A DNA stretch of 64,000 bases from Ruminococcaceae bacterium BL-6. Lineage in GTDB: Bacteria; Bacillota; Clostridia; Oscillospirales; Acutalibacteraceae. Within the stretch, counting starts at the first letter, position 1. Each line of letters begins with the position of its first letter. The notes beneath the pieces are model-generated. The model was not told the DNA's origin, did not search any database, and saw nothing but the letters and a program-made list of their open reading frames with translations. The stretch covers positions 3,286,001 to 3,350,000 of the forward strand of contig LR778135.1 of NCBI GenBank assembly GCA_902810075.1, given 5' to 3'. This document shows, in pieces, positions 15,588 through 22,952 of the stretch. Position numbers and translations under genes: made by a program.

Positions 15588-16442
15588 TCAGTTCAGCAGC
15601 GACTCCGGAACAGAATGGACCATGGTTTTGATCTCCTGATCGGAAAACCCGTTTTTCAGCAGCAGCCCGATAAAACGAAGCATCCCTTCCCGCGGGGTTT
15701 CTTTTCCCATTTGTCCTCTGTCCGTTGCGAGAAACACGTGCTCGCATCCCGTAAGGCGGATGTTATGTATCATGTCTTCCGCGGGATAATTGCCATCCGC
15801 GATATTGTTCCAGTCCTTTTCAATCACCACCCCCAATTGTGCCAGCTGCGCCTGAATCTCGCCGGGTACGGTGGTGCGTTTCCATTCCGGGTGCGTCAGA
15901 ACCGTGCGCACATCCATCTGACGCGCAGCCCTGCACGCAATCACCGATTCCTTGGGGCTGACATGCCCGGTCGCGAATACGGCGTGATACCGCCGGACCA
16001 CCTCCAGCACCTCGTAAACCGCCGGAAGAAGCTTTCCGTCTTCATCCAGGATTTCGATTCCCGGCCGGTCGAAAAAATCCCCTTCCATATTTCCATACGC
16101 CAGGCAATTGGCCGCATCCCGTGTGGGCAGCCATACAAAACTGGCCCCCAGCCGAAGCGCGCTTTCGGCGGCGTACGGATTCAGGCCCCCCGCCGGCCAG
16201 TTCAGCACGACCCCGCCATAGGCTTTGGTCGAAAGCCCGCTTCGCTTATTCAGCAGCGCCGCCCGCGCGGCGGTGGACTCATAGTGGTTTTTGATCAGAA
16301 CCCCGGCCATTTTTGCCTCGTTCGCCTGCTGCAATACCTCCACGTCATCCAGTCTTCGTTTCATATGAGAAGGAAAGCTGTGAACATGAAGGTCGTAGCC
16401 TCCCTCCAATAATTCCGCAGCTTTCTGCTGTTCTTGTTCCAT
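15588..16442 (-). CDS. DUF6282-type putative metal-dependent hydrolase
   Basis: The 284-residue cytoplasmic protein has an amidohydrolase/PHP-like start, GYDLHVHSFPSHMKRR, with an H-x-H metal pair. Later candidate ligands are NHYEST, TGHVSPKE, LTHPEW and ATDRGQ. This order (HxH, H, H, D) fits a TIM-barrel metal hydrolase of the DUF6282 group. The start at 16442 was chosen because GGGGG lies about 7 nt upstream; a GTG seven codons earlier is possible. It is presumably co-transcribed with the Nramp-like transporter and may process the imported compound. The substrate is unknown. Confidence 0.75.
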   Translation of the reverse strand: MEQEQQKAAELLEGGYDLHVHSFPSHMKRRLDDVEVLQQANEAKMAGVLIKNHYESTAARAALLNKRSGLSTKAYGGVVLNWPAGGLNPYAAESALRLGASFVWLPTRDAANCLAYGNMEGDFFDRPGIEILDEDGKLLPAVYEVLEVVRRYHAVFATGHVSPKESVIACRAARQMDVRTVLTHPEWKRTTVPGEIQAQLAQLGVVIEKDWNNIADGNYPAEDMIHNIRLTGCEHVFLATDRGQMGKETPREGMLRFIGLLLKNGFSDQEIKTMVHSVPESLLN

Positions 16443-16620
16443 AAAAAAAGCCCCCGATACCACAATTTTATGTCCAATTCGTGAAGCTCCACTGGTTAAA
16501 ATTGTAGCACGGTGCCGGCCTTTTGAAAAACAAGTATTTCTACACTGAAATGAAAGACCGGGCTTGTGTAAAAATTGAAAAAATCAAAAAATTTGTTTTT
16601 TGAAAGAAATTCGGAACGTC

Positions 16621-16649
16621 TTGAAACGTCTGAAATTTCAGACTATAAT
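16621..16649 (+). promoter_or_regulatory. LysR-gene promoter with a palindromic operator filling its spacer
   Basis: TTGAAA (16621-16626) and TATAAT (16644-16649) are 17 bp apart. The spacer contains the perfect 16-bp palindrome GTCTGAAATTTCAGAC (16628-16643). A protein bound there would block polymerase, consistent with autorepression of the LysR gene that starts at 16783. Confidence 0.65.
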
Positions 16650-16782
16650 AGTAATAATTTACAGAAAAAGTTTTCCCACAGTGACGTTATTATGAAAAAT
16701 TAAAACAAGTAAAATCTATATGGAAACAAGTTTTCACTTGTTTGAGATGCCGGCCCGCGGCCGGCGGGGAGGAAAGCCGGAA

Positions 16783-17733
16783 ATGAAGCAGAGCTTTAAG
16801 ATTTTTTTGCTTACGGCGGAGGAAATGAGCATCAGCCGCGCGGCAAAGCGCGCCTATGTCACGCAGCAGTGTGTCAGCGACCACATCAAACGGCTCGAGG
16901 ACGAATACGGGGTCGCCCTGTTTGAAAGGAAGCCCAGGCTGCGCCTGACGGAGGCGGGCGAAACCATGCTCCGCTCCCTGCGAAGCGTGCATATTCTGGA
17001 AAACAACATGGAACGCAACATCCGCGAGATCGCCGACGGACAAAGAGGCTCCTTTACCGTGGGAATGAGCACCTCTCGCGCGCAGATCATTCTTCCGCTG
17101 ATGCTCAAGCGCTATTATGAGCATTTCCCCAAGGTGGACGTTTCCTTTTATGTCAACGACACCGTCGTGCTGGAAGAAAAGCTGCTGGACGGCACCATCG
17201 ACCTGTTCCTGGGGGCCAATGCTTCTTTAAACCCGGTGTTTCACACCATGCCGCTGGCGGTCGACCGGATGTACCTGATTATCAGCGAGAGCCTTCTTCA
17301 ACAGCATTTCGGCAGCAGGGAGATCAAGGAATTTGAGCAGGGGGCGGATCTTGCGCGCTTTTCAGACGTTCCCTTTTCCCTGTATTACGAAACGGGGGCC
17401 GTCAACCTGATCGTTCAGCAGCATTTGAAGGATTATGGAATTTACCTGAAAAACACCCCTTACCATATCAGCGACTGCGACACGCACATCTTTCTGTGCG
17501 CTTCGGGGCTGTGCGCCGCCCTGATCCCGGAAATGCTGTCTTTACGGATTTACGAGCACAACGCCAAGTGCGACCCGGACAAATACATCCATATTTTCCC
17601 TGTGAAGAATTTTCATTATCCTCTGCGGATCGAATTGATCTGGCATAAGGATACCCAGCAGCCCTTCTATATCAAAGCATTCTGTGAAATGCTGCAGGAG
17701 GAAGTCAACAAGCTGGTGAAAAATCACGAATGA
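16783..17733 (+). CDS. LysR-family transcriptional regulator
   Basis: The 316-residue protein has an N-terminal winged HTH (FKIFLLTAEEMSISRAAKRA, then QQCVSDHIKRLEDEYG) and a C-terminal periplasmic-binding-like effector domain. The start at 16783 was chosen because GGGAGGAAAG lies just upstream; an earlier in-frame ATG at 16720 has no ribosome site. It is divergent from the DUF6282/Nramp genes, the usual layout for a LysR activator and its target. The HTH differs from the commonest LysR form in having QQCVSDHI where SQPALSxxI is typical. It is clearly paralogous to the regulator at 38.7 kb, which has HQCVSEHI and a similar KPRLxLTxxGE segment. Confidence 0.92.
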   Translation: MKQSFKIFLLTAEEMSISRAAKRAYVTQQCVSDHIKRLEDEYGVALFERKPRLRLTEAGETMLRSLRSVHILENNMERNIREIADGQRGSFTVGMSTSRAQIILPLMLKRYYEHFPKVDVSFYVNDTVVLEEKLLDGTIDLFLGANASLNPVFHTMPLAVDRMYLIISESLLQQHFGSREIKEFEQGADLARFSDVPFSLYYETGAVNLIVQQHLKDYGIYLKNTPYHISDCDTHIFLCASGLCAALIPEMLSLRIYEHNAKCDPDKYIHIFPVKNFHYPLRIELIWHKDTQQPFYIKAFCEMLQEEVNKLVKNHE

Positions 17734-17901
17734 CCGCCGCCTTTGGGAGCGGCGGCCATCCGGCTGCACAAAAAGCCTTCGGATAAAAGGCCGCTGCAAA
17801 AACAAAGGACCCACCCAACGCGTTAAGCGAAGGATGGGTTCCGACAGAAGTATGTAATTTGATCGTTCAGATCGTATCCGCAGCTAAATTTTGAAAGCAA
17901 A

Positions 17902-17941
17902 AAAGCCGGGGCACCTTTCTCGTGCACGCTTCGGCTCTTTT
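17902..17941 (+). terminator. Hairpin downstream of the LysR gene
   Basis: AGCCG-GGG-GCAC pairs with GTGC-ACGCTT-CGGCT, followed by CTTTT. A second, GC-rich hairpin (CCGCCGC and GCGGCGG) lies directly after the LysR stop at 17734-17755 but lacks a T-run. Confidence 0.5.
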
Positions 17942-18057
17942 CAGCCTTTTGCGATATCCCTTTTCTATCGCATTTCCAGCTAAGATGTAGAATTTGTTTT
18001 TGTTCCTCCCCGCCTTCGACGGGGGGAGGGAGGAACAAATCCGGGTTCGCAATCCTA
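17942..18057 (+). repeat. Dispersed intergenic repeat, copy B (left part, split by IS)
   Basis: This segment contains TATCGCATTTCCAGCTAAGA, TGTAGAATTTGTTTTTGTTC, a CCCCGCC/GGGGGG hairpin flanked by GTTCCTC and GAGGAAC, and GGGTTCGCAATCCTA, after which an IS begins. The expected continuation of the repeat, AAGTGGAATCGCTGTA, is found 1.5 kb away at 19568, directly after the second IS copy. Confidence 0.75.
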
Positions 18058-18718
18058 GAGTGTGTATGCAAACCATCAAGATAACCAAAGCAGAGCTGCG
18101 GCAAGGAGAGTAACAGCAAGAAAAGAGGCCGCTCGCTTCTCGTATCTTGTTGCAAAACGGCGATGGTTCTTGAGTTTCAAGAATAAATTTTCGGCCAAAT
18201 GCCGTTCATTGTAAATGAGCCGGTCAATAGTTCGCGGGTGCTTCGCGATAACACGGCTGGGAATTACAACCATACCGCCGCGTTTTTCAATCCAGCGAAC
18301 AAATTTATCGCTGTCATAGCCTTTATCAGCAAGAATCAGTTTGCCCCGCAAATCAAATGGTTCCAGTAAGGTTTTCGCAAGACAAATATCGTTACGGTTT
18401 CCACTTGAGAGAATAAACCGCAAAGGGTTTCCAAGACCGTCAACCACAGCATCGGCGAAATCGGCTATAGACACTGCTCCACGACCCAAAACGTTCCGGC
18501 AAGTCTCTCCACGGAATCCCAGTGTTTAGCCAATAAATTATGCCATTGAGCATTAACCGGTTGTCTTTTGCCGGTCGGCCTCCCTGCGGTTTCTTTTCCA
18601 GTGGCAGCAATTTCTTAATTTTATTCCATTGTTCTTCGCTTAACTCATGTCGTCTCATGTCTTTAATTTTACCATATTATGCACTTTTACTACAACCTTT
18701 AGGTTTGCATACACGCTC
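18058..18718 (-). mobile_element. IS5-family (IS427-like) element, internally deleted copy
   Basis: The 661-bp element is bounded by terminal inverted repeats GAGTGTGTATGCAAACC and GAGCGTGTATGCAAACC and flanked by TA on both sides. It matches the adjacent full copy except for a 184-bp internal deletion and two visible base differences. The deletion ends coincide with a CAT trinucleotide present at both edges in the full copy (19113 and 19297), so slippage or end-joining at short homology is likely. Both termini are intact, so the full copy could mobilise it in trans. Confidence 0.88.
18076..18658 (-). pseudogene. Transposase remnant of the deleted IS copy
   Basis: The N-terminal part (MRRHELSEEQWNKIKKLL up to YSRFRR) is joined out of frame to the C-terminal part (VVDGLGNPLRF to the end). 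The lost 184 bp encoded the first catalytic Asp (MLDSTTIKVH) and the frameshift site, so no active DDE enzyme can be made. The C-terminal segment still shows LADKGYDSD and the NERHLxEN Glu region. Confidence 0.88.
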
Positions 18719-18720
18719 TA

Positions 18721-19565
18721 GAGTGTGTATGCAAACCATCAAGATAACCAAAGCAGAGCTGCGGCAAGGAGAGTAACAGCAAGAAAAGAGGCCGCTCGCT
18801 TCTCGTATCTTGTTGCAAAACGGCGATGGTTCTTGAGTTTCAAGAATAAATTTTCGACCAAATGCCGTTCATTGTAAATGAGCCGGTCAATAGTTCGCGG
18901 GTGCTTCGCGATAACACGGCTGGGAATTACAACCATACCGCCGCGTTTTTCAATCCAGCGAACAAATTTATCGCTGTCATAGCCTTTATCAGCAAGAATC
19001 AGTTTGCCCCGCAAATCAAATGGTTCCAGTAAGGTTTTCGCAAGACAAATATCGTTACGGTTTCCACTCGAGAGAATAAACCGCAAAGGGTTTCCAAGAC
19101 CGTCAACCACAGCATGGACCTTCGTAGTCAGTCCACCCCGGCTTCGTCCGGTTTCCTCTTCGTGGAGCCCTTTTTTAAACCGCTGCCGTGCTGGTGCACC
19201 TTAATGGTAGTGCTGTCCAGCATGAGTGCGGTTTCGTCCACAATATCCTGCTCAACAAGAGCGGTAAACAGTTTTTCCCAAACTCCTTGTTGTGTCCATC
19301 GGCGAAATCGGCTATAGACACTGCTCCACGACCCAAAACGTTCCGGCAAGTCTCTCCACGGAATCCCAGTGTTTAGCCAATAAATTATGCCATTGAGCAT
19401 TAACCGGTTGTCTTTTGCCGGTCGGCCTCCCTGCGGTTTCTTTTCCAGTGGCAGCAATTTCTTAATTTTATTCCATTGTTCTTCGCTTAACTCATGTCGT
19501 CTCATGTCTTTAATTTTACCATATTATGCACTTTTACTACAACCTTTAGGTTTGCATACACGCTC
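18721..19565 (-). mobile_element. IS5-family (IS427-like) element, full copy
   Basis: The 845-bp element has 17-bp imperfect terminal repeats and TA at both ends; the left TA is shared with the tandem deleted copy. Two overlapping reading frames are joined by a slippery site. The flanking genomic sequence is the interior of dispersed repeat copy B, so the insertion disrupted that repeat. Confidence 0.9.
18739..19505 (-). CDS. IS5/IS427-group transposase made by -1 frameshifting
   Basis: The first frame (125 codons, from the ATG at 19505) encodes the helical N-terminal domain and first catalytic Asp (ALMLDSTTIKVHQH). The second frame continues GLHEEETGRSRGGLTTKVHA and carries the second Asp (LADKGYDSD) and Glu (NERHLVEN). 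The switch point is an A-AAA-AAG heptamer (complement of 19170-19176), read TTA-AAA-AAG in the first frame: the classic -1 slippery sequence of this IS group. The complete transposase should bind the terminal repeats and transpose into TA sites. Confidence 0.88.
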
Positions 19566-19567
19566 TA

Positions 19568-19595
19568 AAGTGGAATCGCTGTAAAATTAAAATTT
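19568..19595 (+). repeat. Dispersed intergenic repeat, copy B (right part)
   Basis: AAGTGGAATCGCTGTAAAA matches the tail of copy C (AAGTGGAATTGCTGTAAAA at 28161) and follows directly on the left part once the two IS copies and one TA are removed. Confidence 0.7.
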
Positions 19596-19598
19596 TAA

Positions 19599-20424
19599 GA
19601 AGTTGTATTCACAAGCGAAGATATGATAAAATGAGCATATGAAAAAAGATGAAAAGCGAAGGCAGGGATACCCAAGCGACCTGACCGACAAACAATGGGC
19701 AGAGATAGAACCACTATATTCTGGGTTAAGAGAATATAAGTGGTCAAAACGCGAGTTGACGGATGCCGTTTTGTATTTTGTCAAAACAGGCTGTCAATGG
19801 CGTCATTTACCGCATGACTTTCCACCCTATTCAACAGTACACAGTTTCTATCGGCGCGCTCGGATCAGCGGCCTTTGGAATAGAATATTGCAACATATGG
19901 TGGTAAAGACGCGTGAAGATGCGGGCCGAAAAGCAGAACCGAGCTATGGAATTATCGACTCTCAAAGTGTCAAGACTGTAGCCGCAAGCGAGAAACGCGG
20001 TATTGACGGAGGGAAAAAACGAAAGGACGCAAGCGGCACATCGTCGTAGACGTGATGGGAAATCTGCTTGCAGTCGTCGTCCATGCGGCGAATATTCATG
20101 ACACGAAGTCGGGCATTGAACCGGCAAAACTTGCTTTTAAGCGCTACTCATCCATCCAAAGATTCTGCGCTGACGCGGGATATCGCGGTACTTTTGTTCT
20201 TGATGTGGATAAGGCCCTTGGCCTTGGCGTGGACATTTCGGAAAAAATCAAACCGCACCAGTGGGAAAAGCTTCCCTGGCGTTGGGTGGTTGAGCGTACC
20301 TTTAGTTGGCTGAATAACTCCCGTCGTCTCAGCAAGGATTATGAAATTACTACCGATTCTGCTGAAACTATCGTTAAAATCTCTCACTTTCATACACTGC
20401 TTAAACGCTTGTGAATACAGGCTC
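19599..20424 (+). mobile_element. IS5-family (ISL2-like) element
   Basis: The 826-bp element has ends GAAGTTGTATTCACAAGCG and GAGCCTGTATTCACAAGCG (the latter on the minus strand), flanked by a TAA direct repeat (19596-19598 and 20425-20427). The 3-bp TNA target duplication and GAGCCTGTATTCAC terminus are typical of the ISL2 group. The right end abuts the stop codon of the cytidylate-kinase-like gene. Confidence 0.88.
19639..20414 (+). CDS. IS5-family transposase, frameshifted at a poly-A run
   Basis: The N-terminal part (MKKDEKRRQGYPSDLTDKQW, then the first catalytic Asp in IIDSQSVKT) ends 130 codons on. The rest continues in the -1 frame as TKGRKRHIVVDVMGN, with the second Asp in CADAGYRG and Glu in VVERTFSWLN. 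The switch lies at A6 (20014-20019). It may be a programmed slip, as in some IS5 relatives, or a single-base loss in an otherwise intact copy; the sequence alone does not decide. Confidence 0.82.
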
Positions 20425-21086
20425 TAAAATACGGAAGCGGAAGGAAACGCTTTTTTGCAGTCTTCGCCGAATTTGATCCACAGCGCCTGCTGAATGAGAT
20501 CCATGCATTGTTCCATGCTTAAGCGGCCGCTGTTCAGCGTCATATCATAGTTTACCGGGTTCGTCCAGTAGTTGCCGTGAGTGTAATATTTATAGTATTC
20601 GGCCCGGTATTTATCGGTTTTTGAAATCAGGGTATGCGCTTCGCTCTCCGATACATTCATGCGGCTCATCACCCTCTGGACGCAGACGGCCCGGGGAGCC
20701 TCCACATACACGCTCAGCACGTTGTCAAAATTCTTCAGCACAGAATCGGCGCATTTCCCGACGACGATGCAGCTTTCCGTGCGGGCCAGCTCCTGGATGA
20801 TTTTGACCTGAAACTCAAACAGGCGGTCGTCCGACTCGAACTTGCGGGTTTCCGGAAGAGGGGTCAGCCTTTTCTGCAAAGACATCAGCTGCTGGCGCAG
20901 GTATCCGTCCCTCAGGCGCTCATCCACCTCGACAAAATCGTGCTCGTCCCTGCCGCTGTATTGGGACGCGAGCGTCAGAATCCGGTTGGCGTAGCTGTGA
21001 ATCCCCAGACGGTCGGCAAGCTTTGAGGCAATCTCGCGGCCGCCCGTCCCAAAGCCCCGGGCAATCGTAATCACAACATGATCCAT
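20424..21086 (-). CDS. Cytidylate-kinase-like family protein
   Basis: The 220-residue cytoplasmic protein starts MDHVVITIARGFGTGGREIA, the P-loop-like form of the cytidylate-kinase-like family (G-x-G-T-G-G-R-E-I). IVVGKCADSVL (about 116-126) and an arginine-rich lid (QRVMSRMNVSESEAHTLI) follow. The family is kin to CMP kinase but its substrate is not established. An ISL2-type element inserted exactly at the stop codon. The original TAA is inferred from the flanks; the present TAG takes its G from the IS end, leaving the protein unchanged. The gene lies 40 bp downstream of the AbgB-like gene on the same strand. Confidence 0.85.
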   Translation of the reverse strand: MDHVVITIARGFGTGGREIASKLADRLGIHSYANRILTLASQYSGRDEHDFVEVDERLRDGYLRQQLMSLQKRLTPLPETRKFESDDRLFEFQVKIIQELARTESCIVVGKCADSVLKNFDNVLSVYVEAPRAVCVQRVMSRMNVSESEAHTLISKTDKYRAEYYKYYTHGNYWTNPVNYDMTLNSGRLSMEQCMDLIQQALWIKFGEDCKKAFPSASVF

Positions 21087-21126
21087 CGTTCCACTCTCCC
21101 TTTCCTTCGATCTGCGCTCCGGGCGG

Positions 21127-22590
21127 CTATTTCACGCTTCCGAGGGGCACCGGATGAATCTCGCCGGGGATGGGGATATAGGTCTGTCCCTTCAGCGCCA
21201 GCCTGTGCTCCTCCCCAGCCCGCTCCAGAAGCCCGGGGTCCCGCATCAGGCGCATTGCGGTGAGGGCGAGCGCCTTTCCCGCAAACAGCATTCCCTTATG
21301 CGCGTAAGAGGATTTTCCCTGCGAGACCACCTGCCACGAATGCCCCGGCGTACCGGGCGCCCAGGTGGCGGCGTAAAGCTGAACGGTCGGGCACATCCAG
21401 CTGACATCCCCCACATCGGTGGAGCCGGCCTCAACGCGTACCAGGTGCATCGGCTCATAGGGAACGATAAAGTCGTAAAAAGGATCGCTCTTTTTATTCA
21501 GAAGGAGCTTCTGATTCTCCGGATTCAGCCTTTCTTCCACGGCGTCCGTGTAGCCGCGGCCCGCGCCCGCGGGCGCGGTATCGGCATAGCGGCGGGCCAG
21601 CCCGTATTCCTCGGGGGAATACTTCGGCGTACCGAGCTCCCTCATGGAGTCGTACAGCACCTGCTCCATCACCCGGTTCGAAATCATGTTCGCGCAGGAC
21701 TTCAGCAGCCGGTGCTCCACCGTGGTTTCCGTCATCATCGCCGCGCCCGCGGCAATCTTTTCCACCCGTTTGGAAAGCTCCAGCGCCTGCCCCTGCTTCG
21801 GCGCGCGCACCAGATAAATGCCCTTTGCCAGATTCTGCACCACATTCGGGGAATATCCGCCGGTATTCGTGATTGCATAATGGACACGGGCTTTTCCCAG
21901 CATATGTTCGCGCAAAAAGTTTATCCCTACGTTCATCAGCTCCAGCGCGTCCAGCGCGCTGCGGCCCATTTCGGGGCTGCCGGCGGCATGGGCGCTGACG
22001 CCGTGAAAGGTATACTGCAGCTGGAAATTTGCCAGAGAGGTATTCTGATACACCATGTTCAGGGTGGAAGGGTGCCAGGCCAGCGCGCAGTCCAGATTTG
22101 AAAAAGCGCCGCTTCTGGCCATAAACGCCTTGCCGGAGCCGCCTTCCTCGCCGGGGCAGCCGTAATAGACGACCGTACCGGGGAATCCGCTCTGAATATA
22201 TTTTTTCACCGCCAGCGCCGCCGCAACGGAGCCGACCCCCAAAAGATTGTGGCCGCATCCGTGGCCGTTCGCCCCGGGATTTTCCGATTCCTTCCGGGTC
22301 GCCCCCGACGTCTGGTTCAGGCCGGACAGCGCATCGAATTCGCCCAGGATCCCGATCCTGGGGCCGTCCGTTCCAAAGGTTCCGGTAAACGCGGTCGGGA
22401 TGCCATATGCACCGCGCTCCACCGAAAAGCCATCCCGCTCCAGAAAAGCGGCGAGCGCTTCCGCCGACTGAAATTCTTCAAACGCGGTTTCGGCGTATTC
22501 CCATATCCGGTCGCTCAGCGCGCAGAGCGGCTTTCCTTTTTCATCGATTTCCGCAAGGCAGCTTCGCGGGTCTATGTCATCGTGTTTCAT
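21127..22590 (-). CDS. M20-family amidohydrolase, AbgB-like
   Basis: The 487-residue cytoplasmic enzyme resembles the B subunit of p-aminobenzoyl-glutamate hydrolase. Visible features are GILGEFDAL, GHGCGHNLLG (His/Cys zinc region at about 109-118), CPGEEGGSGK (catalytic and ligand Glu) and the dimerisation-domain segment HGVSAHAAGSPEMGRSALDA. No A subunit gene is nearby, and M20D enzymes of this kind also act alone on N-acyl or peptide substrates. AGGAGG precedes the ATG. Together with the M20 gene upstream and the peptide transporter it suggests uptake and intracellular hydrolysis of peptides or acyl-amino acids. Confidence 0.88.
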   Translation of the reverse strand: MKHDDIDPRSCLAEIDEKGKPLCALSDRIWEYAETAFEEFQSAEALAAFLERDGFSVERGAYGIPTAFTGTFGTDGPRIGILGEFDALSGLNQTSGATRKESENPGANGHGCGHNLLGVGSVAAALAVKKYIQSGFPGTVVYYGCPGEEGGSGKAFMARSGAFSNLDCALAWHPSTLNMVYQNTSLANFQLQYTFHGVSAHAAGSPEMGRSALDALELMNVGINFLREHMLGKARVHYAITNTGGYSPNVVQNLAKGIYLVRAPKQGQALELSKRVEKIAAGAAMMTETTVEHRLLKSCANMISNRVMEQVLYDSMRELGTPKYSPEEYGLARRYADTAPAGAGRGYTDAVEERLNPENQKLLLNKKSDPFYDFIVPYEPMHLVRVEAGSTDVGDVSWMCPTVQLYAATWAPGTPGHSWQVVSQGKSSYAHKGMLFAGKALALTAMRLMRDPGLLERAGEEHRLALKGQTYIPIPGEIHPVPLGSVK

Positions 22591-22599
22591 ATGTCCTCC

Positions 22600-22952
22600 T
22601 GGTTTCCGGGCCTCGTTTGAAAAATCAAGGAACTAGTCTGTTTCGGCTAAAATTGCGCCGCTCTGCGTCAAAAACACTCGGAATCCGGAAAGGATTCCTA
22701 CGCTTTTTTCCTTGTTCGGCATAATTTTATACTATTCTCATATTAAAATGCGGATTAGCCCGCATTTTAATACCTGACGCTTTGCGGTAGGCTGCGGCGT
22801 ATGCCGCCATGAGAGCCGTTCCATACATATCTCGCAAAAACATGGCATATTTTTGCACGCCGCTTAAAGCGGCGTTAAAAAATGATAAAATCATTTTTTA
22901 GTAGAGATCAGTATGATCGAAAATCCGTCGTCTTTTATTTCTCAAACAAGGC
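22600..22952. repeat. Gene-free stretch with dispersed-repeat module and several hairpins
   Basis: GGCCTCGTTTGAAAAATCAA (22610 on), CTGTTTCGGCTAAAATTGCG and CTCGGAATCCGGAAAGGATT match the second module of copy A at 5.8 kb. Perfect or near-perfect inverted repeats follow: ATTAAAATGCGG with CCGCATTTTAAT (about 22743-22772), CGCCGCTTAAAGCGGCG (about 22859-22875) and TAAAAAATGAT with ATCATTTTTTA (about 22875-22901). The last is a possible terminator between the two M20 genes. No coding sequence is apparent. Confidence 0.6.

Noticed and set aside
17734..18060. Possible CRISPR-like or attachment-site repeats near the IS cluster
   Set aside because: The repeats are not regularly spaced, and the structure is explained by a dispersed palindrome plus IS target duplications.
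17823..18155. Minus-strand open frames crossing the left IS boundary
   Set aside because: They run from repeat sequence into the IS end and have no protein similarity.
18076..18489. Apparent independent gene starting MGRGAVSIAD
   Set aside because: It is the C-terminal part of the transposase of the deleted IS copy; its start is created by the deletion junction.
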